Of a DNA stretch of 64,000 nt, positions 23,692 to 30,878 are shown piece by piece (position 1 is the stretch's first letter; each line of letters starts with the position of its first letter). The stretch covers positions 1,488,001 through 1,552,000 of the forward strand of contig NZ_CP029194.1 of assembly GCF_008642375.1 (NCBI RefSeq), in the 5' to 3' direction. The notes under the pieces are model-generated. The model did no database searches and was not told where the DNA came from. It saw only the letters and a program-made list of their open reading frames with translations. The stretch is from Streptomyces venezuelae (lineage in GTDB: Bacteria; Actinomycetota; Actinomycetes; Streptomycetales; Streptomycetaceae). Made by a program: the position numbers and the translations under genes.

Positions 23692-24599
23692 CCCTCTCTC
23701 CGCGCCCGGAGCAGAACCGCTCCCACCTGGCGCATCAGGCTCGGCTTGGTGGCCTTCGGTGGGCCGGTCAGCACGTCGTATCCGGCGTCGGTGATGGCGT
23801 CGAGCGCCGAAAGACCTCCGCCGGTGAAGCCCGCGAGGAGCAGGCGGAGCCGGCCGTGGACGCTGCCGACGAGCGGGGCGCCCGCGTCGAGCAGCTCGCG
23901 GGCCCGCCCGGCCTCGAAGGCGATCAGGGCGCGCACCGAGGCGCCGGCGGTGGGCCGGGCGAGGTCGTCCTCGGTGACGTGGAAGCGCTTGAGGTCCTCG
24001 GCGGGCAGGTAGACACGGTCGTTGCCGAGGTCCTCGGCGACGTCCTGGAGGTGCTCGACGATCTGCAGCGCGGTGCAGATCTCGTCGGAGCGCCGGATCC
24101 GCTCGGGGGTGTCGGTGCCGGTGATGGCGAGGACGAGGCGGCCGACGGGGTTGGCGGAGAGCTCGCAGTACGCGAGGAGGTCGTCGTACGTCTCGTACCG
24201 GCTGACCAGCTGGTCCTGGCGGTTGGCGGCGATCAGCCCGAGGAAGGGCTCTGGGGTGAGGCCATGGCGCCGGACCGTCGGCTGGAGGCCCCGGAGCAGG
24301 GGGTGGCGGGGGGTGCCGTCGAAGACGCGGCGGAGGTCGGCCTCGAAGGCGTCGAGGAAGGCGAGCCGGTCCTCCGCCTCATCGGGGCCGAGGCCGAGGT
24401 GCCGGGCGTCGGCGCCGCCGGGGGCGAGGTCGCCGTCGCCGATGTCGTCGACGAGACGGGCGAAGCCGTAGGCGGCCATCAGGTCGTCACGCCAGGCCCG
24501 GGGCAGGAAGAAGGGTGCCACGGGGAAGTTCTCGTCCGCGGCCTTGCCGAGGGTGGCGCGCGAGGAGGCGTCGGGGCGCGCCTGCCGGGTTTCCGTCAC
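23688..24599 (-). CDS. hpnC: Hydroxysqualene synthase HpnC
   Basis: The 303-residue enzyme of the same fold as HpnD has FARLVDDIGDGDL and QIVEHLQDVAEDLGNDRVYLP, the latter with the VEHLQDVAED pattern characteristic of HpnC. It converts presqualene diphosphate to hydroxysqualene. GTG at 24599 has no good ribosome binding site of its own but overlaps the stop of a 20-codon upstream ORF (GTGA), so it is probably translated by coupling. It is the first full gene of the hopanoid operon; about 250 bases upstream separate it from the TetR gene. Confidence 0.93.
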   Translation of the reverse strand: MTETRQARPDASSRATLGKAADENFPVAPFFLPRAWRDDLMAAYGFARLVDDIGDGDLAPGGADARHLGLGPDEAEDRLAFLDAFEADLRRVFDGTPRHPLLRGLQPTVRRHGLTPEPFLGLIAANRQDQLVSRYETYDDLLAYCELSANPVGRLVLAITGTDTPERIRRSDEICTALQIVEHLQDVAEDLGNDRVYLPAEDLKRFHVTEDDLARPTAGASVRALIAFEAGRARELLDAGAPLVGSVHGRLRLLLAGFTGGGLSALDAITDAGYDVLTGPPKATKPSLMRQVGAVLLRARREG

Positions 24600-24658
24600 A
24601 GGTCGCTGCCCGCCGGAGGGACGGCGAGACCCTCGTGGAGCTGGAGATTCTGCGTCAT
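24596..24658 (-). CDS. 20-residue leader ORF coupled to hpnC
   Basis: ATG at 24658, with GGGAG 11 bases upstream, opens 20 codons (MTQNLQLHEGLAVPPAGSDL) whose TGA overlaps the hpnC GTG. It probably serves to load ribosomes for hpnC, since hpnC lacks its own site. The sequence has no obvious amino-acid run for attenuation. The 24659-24911 stretch upstream must contain the operon promoter, which I could not fix with confidence. Confidence 0.55.
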   Translation of the reverse strand: MTQNLQLHEGLAVPPAGSDL

Positions 24659-24911
24659 GGCCGTCACGACTCCCGTTCTACACTGCCGATCCAATCCATC
24701 CTATTTCGGACACGCCGCCGACTCCTGCCCGCCGGGCCGTCTCCCGGCGACCCGATGGCCGTGGGGTATCGCCCTACTTGCCTCGAAACAGACCGGTCCA
24801 GCTTACGTTGTACGACGGCAGTCGTCGTTCCGGGGTGGCGGGGAGCCGGGACTTCATCCGTACGGGTCGCCAACCCGCTTGCACGGAAAGGGAGTTCGAG
24901 TCCGGAAGAGA

Positions 24912-25565
24912 TCAGAGCTCGCGCGTGCCGGAGACGACCATGGCCAGGGTGGATTCGACGACGTCGTCCCTGCGCTGCGCGGGCAGCCGCCGCAGGGGGC
25001 CGTCGAGCAGGAGGAGTGACAGTCCGTGAACGGCCGACCACGCGGCGGCTCCGGCGGCGGGCCGTCCGTCGGCCCGGGGGCCGCCGGCCTTGGCGAGGCC
25101 CTCCAGGGCCTCCCGGAGCAGGGTGAACGCGCGGATCTCCGGCTCGGGCCCCGGCGACGGCCGGCCGACGGCGGGCTCCTCTGTCTCGGCGGGGCGGGGG
25201 ACGCAGAAGGCGGCCCGGTAGAGGCCGGGCTGGTCCACGGCGAAGCCGACGTACCCCCTGCAGAGGGCGACGAGCCTGCGCTCGGCGGCCAGGGCGGGGT
25301 CGTCGGCGCCGGGCTCGCGGGCCGCGGCCCGCTCCATGGAGTCGGCGAGCCGGCACTGGGCGTGGAGCTTGACGGTACGGAGCAGTTCGCCCCGCCCGTC
25401 GAAGTGCCGGTAGGCGGCGGTGGGCGAGACGCCGACCCTGCGGGCGGCCTCGCGCAGGACGACCCGCTCGGGGCCTCCGTCGGTGGCCAGGTCGACGGCG
25501 GCGCAGATCAGCGCGTTGCGCAGGTCGCCGTGATGGTAGGTCTTTCCCCCCGAGATCGCTGGCAT
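24912..25565 (-). CDS. TetR family regulator with WHG-type C-domain
   Basis: The 217-residue regulator has a DNA-binding domain opening YHHGDLRNALICAAVDLATD and a recognition segment VSPTAAYRHFDGRGEL. The C-terminal domain has the WSAVHGLSLLLLDG stretch of the WHG ligand-binding family. ATG at 25565 with AGGATG about 7 bases upstream is chosen; a GTG at 25592 would add 9 residues but overlaps the palindrome at 25582-25600. It sits between the exporter operon terminator and the hopanoid operon on the same strand and might regulate either; autoregulation through the palindrome is likelier. Confidence 0.87.
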   Translation of the reverse strand: MPAISGGKTYHHGDLRNALICAAVDLATDGGPERVVLREAARRVGVSPTAAYRHFDGRGELLRTVKLHAQCRLADSMERAAAREPGADDPALAAERRLVALCRGYVGFAVDQPGLYRAAFCVPRPAETEEPAVGRPSPGPEPEIRAFTLLREALEGLAKAGGPRADGRPAAGAAAWSAVHGLSLLLLDGPLRRLPAQRRDDVVESTLAMVVSGTREL

Positions 25566-25581
25566 GCGCTCATCCTGCCCG

Positions 25582-25600
25582 ATGTTGACCACATGAACAT
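25582..25600. promoter_or_regulatory. Operator candidate for the TetR gene
   Basis: ATGTTGACCACATGAACAT has ATGTT/AACAT arms with partly symmetric interior, centred about 25 bases before the chosen ATG at 25565. Autoregulation is inferred from position only. Confidence 0.4.
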
Positions 25601-25632
25601 TCCAGGTGGAGGCGCGACGCGCGGAAAATGGA

Positions 25633-25667
25633 GGAACCCCTGCCGGGTGACTTCCGGCAGGGGTTCC
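25633..25667 (-). terminator. Strong hairpin terminator of the exporter operon
   Basis: Perfect 14-bp stem (25633-25646 with 25654-25667) and 7-base loop, 19 bases after the ABC ATPase stop. Confidence 0.85.
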
Positions 25668-25685
25668 ACACAGGTCGGGCAGGCC

Positions 25686-26471
25686 TCAGCGGGCGGTCTC
25701 CCGCTCGTACGCCTTGAGGACCTCGTCCGTGGGGCCGTCCATCAGGAGCTGCCCCTTCTCCAGCCAGAGCACCCGGTCGCAGGTGTCCCGGATGGACTTG
25801 TTGCTGTGGCTGACGAGGAAGACCGTGCCGGCCTCCTTGCGCAGCTCGCGGATGCGCTCCTCGGAGCGGATCTGGAACTTGCGGTCGCCCGTCGCGAGCG
25901 CCTCGTCGATGAGGAGGACGTCGTGGTTCTTGGCGGCCGCGATGGCGAAGCGGAGCCGGGCGCCCATGCCGGAGGAGTACGTGCGCATCGGCAGGCTGAT
26001 GAAATCGCCCTTCTCGTTGATGCCGGAGAAGTCGACGATGCCTTCGTACCGCTCGCGCACCTCCTCGCGGCTCATGCCCATGGCGAGGCCGCCGAGGATG
26101 ACGTTGCGCTCGCCCGTCAGGTCGTTCATGAGGGCCGCGTTGACGCCCAGGAGCGAGGGCTGGCCGTCGGTGAAGACCTTGCCGCTCTCCGTGGGGAGCA
26201 GGCCGGCGACGGCGCGCAGCAGGGTGGACTTGCCGGAGCCGTTGGAGCCGATGAGACCGATGGCCTCGCCCCGGTAGGCGGTGAAGGTGACGCCGCGGAC
26301 GGCGTGGACCTTGCGGACGCCACGGCTGACCTCGGCCTTGCCGCGGCCGACGATCCGGCTGAGCGCCGCGGTGGCGCTGCCCTTGCCTCCGCCGCCGGTG
26401 TTGACCCGGTAGACGATGTGGACGTCGTCGCAGATGACGGTGGGGATCTTGCTCGGGTTCGGGTCAGCCAC
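25686..26471 (-). CDS. ABC transporter ATP-binding protein, TagH/Wzt-like polysaccharide exporter
   Basis: The 261-residue ATPase has Walker A GLIGSNGSGKSTLL, signature RTYSSGMGARLRFAIA, Walker B HDVLLIDEALATGD and H-loop FLVSHSNKSI. The EALATGD and YSSGM forms are characteristic of the teichoic acid/O-antigen exporter subfamily (TagH, Wzt, RfbE). It lacks the C-terminal carbohydrate-binding extension of long Wzt proteins. GTG start at 26471 overlaps the permease stop by 8 bases. With the permease it should export an undecaprenyl-linked or lipid-linked glycopolymer made by the operon. Confidence 0.92.
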   Translation of the reverse strand: MADPNPSKIPTVICDDVHIVYRVNTGGGGKGSATAALSRIVGRGKAEVSRGVRKVHAVRGVTFTAYRGEAIGLIGSNGSGKSTLLRAVAGLLPTESGKVFTDGQPSLLGVNAALMNDLTGERNVILGGLAMGMSREEVRERYEGIVDFSGINEKGDFISLPMRTYSSGMGARLRFAIAAAKNHDVLLIDEALATGDRKFQIRSEERIRELRKEAGTVFLVSHSNKSIRDTCDRVLWLEKGQLLMDGPTDEVLKAYERETAR

Positions 26472-27393
26472 GGCCGTACCTCTCCTCGGCCTTCCAGAAG
26501 TAGACGAAACCGCCGATGCCGACGACCAGCGCCCAGGCGAGGGCGGTCATCCAGACGTGGTCCGGAAGGTTCTGCGCGCCGTAGCCGTCGATGAGGGCGA
26601 AGCGGATCAGGTCCATGTAGACGGCCGCCGGGTTGTACATGAGGACGTCGGCGATCCAGGCCGGCTTGTCGGCGAGCATCACCGGGATCGAGAACATGAC
26701 GCCGGACGCGTACATCCAGGTCCGCATGATGAACGGCATCAGCTGGGCGAGGTCGGGCGTCTTGGAGCCCATCCGCGCCACGATCATGGCGAGTCCCACG
26801 TTGAACACGAAGTGCAGGAAGAGCGCCGGGATCACCAGCAGCCACCGGAGCGTGGGGAAGCTGCCGAAGGAGAGCACGATCGCCACGAGGACGATCATCG
26901 AGAACAGCAGCTGCTGGAGCTGCTGGAGCGAGAAGGAGATCGGGAGGCTGGCCCGCGGGAAGTGCAGGGCCCGGACGAGTCCGAGGTTGCCCGAGATCGC
27001 CCGCACGCCGGCCATGACCGAGCTCTGGGTGAAGGTGAACACGAAGATGCCGGTGACCAGGAAGGGGATGTAGACCTCCTTGGTCATCCCCTGCCCGGCA
27101 CCCAGGATCAGCCCGAAGATCAGGTAGTAGACCAGGGCGTTGAGCAGCGGGGTCGCCACCTGCCACACCTGGCCCAGCTTGGCCTGGCTGTACTGGGCGG
27201 TCAGCTTGGCCGAGGAGAAGGCCAGGATGAAGTGGCGGCGGCTCCACAGCTCGCGTACGTACTCGAACAGCCCGGGCCGGGCGCCGCTGACCGAGAGACC
27301 GTACTTCGCGGCCAGCTCGGCCGGGGCCAGGCCCTCGTCGACGGACGGGGGCGCGCTCGTCGCGACCGCCCCGCCCTGGTGTGTGTCACTCAC
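26464..27393 (-). CDS. ABC transporter permease, TagG/Wzm-like
   Basis: The 309-residue ABC2-type permease has about six hydrophobic helices (for example LLNALVYYLIFGLILGAG, VTGIFVFTFTQSSVMAG, LFSMIVLVAIVLSFG and ALAWALVVGIGGFVYFW) and an N-terminal amphipathic region YVRELWSRRHFILAFSSAKL, typical of polysaccharide exporters. GTG at 27393 is chosen as start; a longer form from 27426 is possible. A cytoplasmic N-tail of about 60 residues precedes the first helix. It is coupled to the ATPase gene (8-base overlap) and lies 48 bases after the GT2 gene. Confidence 0.9.
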   Translation of the reverse strand: MSDTHQGGAVATSAPPSVDEGLAPAELAAKYGLSVSGARPGLFEYVRELWSRRHFILAFSSAKLTAQYSQAKLGQVWQVATPLLNALVYYLIFGLILGAGQGMTKEVYIPFLVTGIFVFTFTQSSVMAGVRAISGNLGLVRALHFPRASLPISFSLQQLQQLLFSMIVLVAIVLSFGSFPTLRWLLVIPALFLHFVFNVGLAMIVARMGSKTPDLAQLMPFIMRTWMYASGVMFSIPVMLADKPAWIADVLMYNPAAVYMDLIRFALIDGYGAQNLPDHVWMTALAWALVVGIGGFVYFWKAEERYGRG

Positions 27394-27441
27394 AGTCGAA
27401 ACTTTCGTGTTCAAGATGCGCGGCACGTCGGTACCACGATG

Positions 27442-28326
27442 TCAGACGACCGGGGGGCGACCCAGCCGGGTCAGGCGCCACACCGTACGCCACCTCATCG
27501 GGCGGCGCGGCCCGCAGGGAGTCGTCCACCCCTCGCGGAAACCGCCGAACCACGCCTTGAGCGCGGAGAGCGAGGGTCGACGTGCCAGGGTGAGCAGCAG
27601 CCAGACGCCGAGATACACCGGCACCAGGGGCGCGGGCAGATTGCGACGTGCCAGCCACACTCGGTTACGGGCCACGTTGAAGTGGTACGAGGCGTGGCGG
27701 GAAGGTGCCGTAGTGGGGTGCAACAGCACCATGTCGGAACGGTAGTCGATCATCCAGTCGGCGTCGAGCGCGCGCCAGGCGAGATCGGTCTCCTCGTGCG
27801 CGTAGAAGAACTCCCCCGGGAGAACGCCCACTTCGGCGAAGACCTTGGTGCGGACGGCGTTGGCGCCGCCGAGGAAGGTCGTCACCCGCGAGGAGCGCAT
27901 CGGGTCGGAGGCGCGCAACCGCGGCACGTGCCGGCGCTGGGTGTCCCCGGTCTCGGGATCGGCGATGCGGAAGCTGATGATGCCGAGGCGGGGGTCCGCC
28001 GTGAAGGCCTGGCGGACCAGTTCGGCGGTGTCCGCGTGAGCCAGCAGTCCGTCGTCGTCGAGGAAGAGCAGGACGTCGACGTCGGTGCCGCCGGGGCCGA
28101 AGGCCTCGATGCCGATGTTGCGGCCGGCGGGGATGCCGACGTTCTCCGGCAGGTCGACGGTGCGGACCCCGTCGGGCACCCCGGTGACCGGGGTGCCCTG
28201 CCCGACGACGACGATCTCGACGGGGTCGCCCTCCTGCTTGGCGACCGAGTCGATCAGCGCGCGCAGGTCGTCGGGGCGGTTGCCCATGGTGATGACGACG
28301 GCTCCCACCTTGAGCGGAGAACTCAC
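27442..28326 (-). CDS. Glycosyltransferase family 2
   Basis: A 294-residue GT-A glycosyltransferase: GAVVITMGNRPDDLRALIDS (nucleotide-binding start), VDVLLFLDDDGLL (DxD metal motif) and FFYAHEETDLAWRA (catalytic-base region). A hydrophobic C-terminal stretch VPVYLGVWLLLTLA suggests membrane association. GTG at 28326 has GAGG upstream and follows the CDP-alcohol transferase stop by 8 bases. The family cannot tell the sugar; rhamnosyl/galactofuranosyl-type enzymes are similar. Its place between a CDP-alcohol transferase and an exporter points to polymer or glycolipid assembly. Confidence 0.9.
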   Translation of the reverse strand: MSSPLKVGAVVITMGNRPDDLRALIDSVAKQEGDPVEIVVVGQGTPVTGVPDGVRTVDLPENVGIPAGRNIGIEAFGPGGTDVDVLLFLDDDGLLAHADTAELVRQAFTADPRLGIISFRIADPETGDTQRRHVPRLRASDPMRSSRVTTFLGGANAVRTKVFAEVGVLPGEFFYAHEETDLAWRALDADWMIDYRSDMVLLHPTTAPSRHASYHFNVARNRVWLARRNLPAPLVPVYLGVWLLLTLARRPSLSALKAWFGGFREGWTTPCGPRRPMRWRTVWRLTRLGRPPVV

Positions 28327-28334
28327 GGCGGGCC

Positions 28335-29114
28335 TCACTTCAGCCTGCTGGAGACCAGGATCGACACCAGGTGCAGCACGGTCTGGAGCAGCGCGATGCC
28401 GCAGAGGACGGCGACACCGAGCCGGGAGAAGAAGAGGTCGCCCCGGATCTGGTCCGCGATGGCGAGGACCAGGATCAGGAGGGAGGCCTCGATCCCCAGG
28501 ATCAGCCGGTGGAACTTGAGCGCGGCGGCGGCCTTGCGGGCCAGCGCCATGCCGGAGGAGCGCGGCTCGGAGGCCGACTCCTTGACCGGCGGGAGTCCGC
28601 CCTGGTGCCGGGCCACGCCGACGAGGTCCGTCTCCGCCTTGATCAGGATCGCGCCGAGGGCGGCCAGCGTGCCGAGGAAGGCCCACAGCCAGTCGATGCG
28701 GCCCGAGCCCCACAGGTCGGCGGCGCGCAGGCCGAAGCCGACGAGGACCGCCGCGTCGCACAGGTACGCGCCGACCCGGTCCAGCCAGACACCCTGCAGC
28801 GAGAACTGCTGCTTCCAGCGGGCCACCTCGCCGTCGACGCAGTCGAGCAGCAGGTAGAGCTGGACCATCAGGACGCCGAGGACGGCGCCCGTGATGCCCG
28901 GCACGAGGAGTGCCGGGGCGGCGAGCACGCCGAAGACGGTCATCAGGTAGGTCAGCTGGTTGGGCGTGACCTTGGTGGCCACGAGCCGCCGGGTGATCCG
29001 CAGCGAGATCTCCCGCATGTACAGGCGGCCACCCCAGTGCTCACCGCTCCGCCGGTCCTTCACACCCGGGGGGTGGACGACCGGGCGGAGCTCAGCTACC
29101 GATGGCTTTTGCAT
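28335..29114 (-). CDS. CDP-alcohol phosphatidyltransferase family protein with altered motif
   Basis: The 259-residue membrane protein has about six helices and the CDP-alcohol motif starting DCVDGEVARW, continuing eight residues to GVWLDRVG. Compared with the family motif D(x2)DG(x2)AR(x8)G(x3)D(x3)D, the last Asp (the presumed catalytic base) is Ala here, while a nearby LCD Asp lies four residues later. It could be a changed register or an inactive or divergent enzyme. ATG at 29114 overlaps the dehydrogenase gene before it by 23 bases, so translation is probably coupled. It would transfer a phospho-alcohol from a CDP-activated donor at the membrane. Confidence 0.85.
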   Translation of the reverse strand: MQKPSVAELRPVVHPPGVKDRRSGEHWGGRLYMREISLRITRRLVATKVTPNQLTYLMTVFGVLAAPALLVPGITGAVLGVLMVQLYLLLDCVDGEVARWKQQFSLQGVWLDRVGAYLCDAAVLVGFGLRAADLWGSGRIDWLWAFLGTLAALGAILIKAETDLVGVARHQGGLPPVKESASEPRSSGMALARKAAAALKFHRLILGIEASLLILVLAIADQIRGDLFFSRLGVAVLCGIALLQTVLHLVSILVSSRLK

Positions 29115-30153
29115 AGTCGGCGTACGCGTCCCTGATCTCGTCGTCGGACAGGTCGAGGTGTTCCAGGATGGTGAAGCGGCCCGGCCGGGTCTGCGGGGCG
29201 AAGGACACCGCCTGGACGAACTCGTCCACGGTGAAGCCCATCTCCTCCGGCAGCACGGGCAGCCCGTGCCGGCGCAGGGTCTCGACCATCTGGGCGGAGC
29301 CCTCGTGGGCGCCGCGCAGGTGCATGGCGAAGGCCGCGCCGAGACCGCACTGCTCGCCGTGGCTCGCGGCCCGTGTCGGGAAGAGCAGGTCGAAGGCGTG
29401 GCTGATCTCGTGGCATGCGCCCGAGGAGGGACGGCTGTCCCCGCTGATCGACATGGCGATGCCGGACATCACCAGGCCCTCGGAGAGCGTGACGAGGAAG
29501 TCGTCGTCGCCGACCCCGCCGGGGTGGCGGAGCACGGCCTCGCCGGCGCTGCGGGCCATCGCGGCCGCGAGGCCGTCGACGGGCTCCCCGTTCACCTCGT
29601 GGGACAGCTCCCAGTCGGCGAGGGCGGAGATGTTGGAGATCGCGTCGCCGATGCCGGAGCGCACGAAGCGGATCGGCGCGTCCCTGATCACGTCCAGGTC
29701 GATGACGAGGGCGATCGGGGTGGGCACACCGTACGAACCCCGGCCGTTGTCGTTGTCCAGGGTCGAGATCGGGGAGCAGATCCCGTCGTGCGACAGGTTG
29801 GTGGCGATGGCCACCAGCGGCAGGCCGACACGGGCCGCCGCGTACTTGGTCACGTCGATGATCTTGCCGCCGCCGAGGGCGACCACGGCGTCGTACCGCT
29901 TGCCGCGCATGGCGTCGGCGAGCTTCACGGCCTCGTCGATGGTGCCGCCGGAGACCGGGTACCAGTCCGCGCCCGGCAGTTCGGACGCGAACCGGTCACG
30001 CAGCTTCAGGCCCGAGCCACCGCTGATGGCCACGGCGATCTTGCCGTTGCTGGAGATCCGCTGGTCCGCCAGGAGCGCGGACAGGTCGTCCAGCGCTCCT
30101 CGGCGGATGTCGACGACGACCGGCGACGGGATCAGCCGGGTCAGTACTGGCAC
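29092..30153 (-). CDS. Iron-containing alcohol dehydrogenase family, sn-glycerol-1-phosphate dehydrogenase-like
   Basis: The 353-residue enzyme has the NAD(P)-binding GGGKIIDVTKYAA, the SHDGICSP and FVRSGIGDAISN segments, and metal-ligand motifs SGACHEISHAFD and SHGEQCGLG, as in G1P dehydrogenases (EgsA/AraM). These reduce dihydroxyacetone phosphate to sn-glycerol-1-phosphate, the archaeal-type isomer. It overlaps the nucleotidyltransferase gene by 13 bases and the CDP-alcohol transferase gene by 23 bases, so the three are tightly linked. The likely pathway is reduction, then nucleotidyl activation, then transfer. Other polyol phosphates are possible products. Confidence 0.87.
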   Translation of the reverse strand: MPVLTRLIPSPVVVDIRRGALDDLSALLADQRISSNGKIAVAISGGSGLKLRDRFASELPGADWYPVSGGTIDEAVKLADAMRGKRYDAVVALGGGKIIDVTKYAAARVGLPLVAIATNLSHDGICSPISTLDNDNGRGSYGVPTPIALVIDLDVIRDAPIRFVRSGIGDAISNISALADWELSHEVNGEPVDGLAAAMARSAGEAVLRHPGGVGDDDFLVTLSEGLVMSGIAMSISGDSRPSSGACHEISHAFDLLFPTRAASHGEQCGLGAAFAMHLRGAHEGSAQMVETLRRHGLPVLPEEMGFTVDEFVQAVSFAPQTRPGRFTILEHLDLSDDEIRDAYADYAKAIGS

Positions 30154-30878
30154 GCGATCTCACGGCCCTTCGCGAGGTCGTCGTGGTTGTCGATCTCGAC
30201 CCACTTGACGTCACCGATGGGCTCGACGTCGACGGTGAAGCCGCGGTTGACGAGCTCCTGGTAGCCGTCCTCGTAGTAGAGGTCGGGGTCGCGCTCGAAG
30301 GTGGCCTTGAGGGCGTCGGCGAGCTCCTCGGCCGCCTCGGCCTCGATGAGGGTGACACCGATGTACTCGCCGGTGGCGGTGGCCGGGTCCATGAGCTTGG
30401 TGATGCGCTGGACGCCCTTGCCCTCCTCGACGATGACCTTCATCTCCTCGTCGGCGAGCTTCTTCACCGTGTCGAGGGCGAGGATGATCTTCTGGCCCTT
30501 GCCGCGGGCGGCGAGGAGGGTCTTCTCGACGGAGACCGGGTGGACGGTGTCGCCGTTGGCGAGGATCACACCGCGCTTGAGGACCTCACGGGCGCACCAC
30601 AGGGAGTAGGCGTTGTTCCACTCCTCGGCCTTGTCGTTGTCGACGAGGGTGATCTTGAGGCCGTACTTGGCCTCCAGGGCCTCCTTGCGGTCGTAGACGG
30701 CCTCCTTGCGGTAGCCGACGACGATCGCGACCTCGGTGAGGCCGATCTCGGCGAAGTTCTTCAGCGTCCCGTCGAGGATGGTGGTGTCACCGTCGACCGG
30801 CACGAGGGCCTTCGGAAGGGTGTCGGTGTAGGGGCGCAGACGCCGTCCGGCACCGGCTGCCAGTACGAGGCCGATCAT
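30141..30878 (-). CDS. Nucleotidyltransferase (NTP-transferase/phosphocholine-cytidylyltransferase-like)
   Basis: The 245-residue enzyme has the nucleotidyltransferase opening GLVLAAGAGRRLRPYTDTLPKALVPV (in parts: GAGRRLRP loop, then the catalytic Lys in PKALVPV), EEWNNAYSLWCAREVL, ILANGDTVHP with the metal Asp, and VKWVEIDNHDDLA. The NNxYSLW and EIDNxDD patterns are those of LicC-like/phospho-alcohol cytidylyltransferases rather than glucose-1-phosphate enzymes. Its product is probably a CDP-alcohol for the neighbouring transferases. ATG at 30878 overlaps the DUF5941 stop (ATGA). Confidence 0.88.
   Translation of the reverse strand: MIGLVLAAGAGRRLRPYTDTLPKALVPVDGDTTILDGTLKNFAEIGLTEVAIVVGYRKEAVYDRKEALEAKYGLKITLVDNDKAEEWNNAYSLWCAREVLKRGVILANGDTVHPVSVEKTLLAARGKGQKIILALDTVKKLADEEMKVIVEEGKGVQRITKLMDPATATGEYIGVTLIEAEAAEELADALKATFERDPDLYYEDGYQELVNRGFTVDVEPIGDVKWVEIDNHDDLAKGREIACQY

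Noticed and set aside
24880..24910. tRNA-like TTCGAGTCC segment
   Set aside because: Neighbouring bases do not form a T-arm stem or a cloverleaf.
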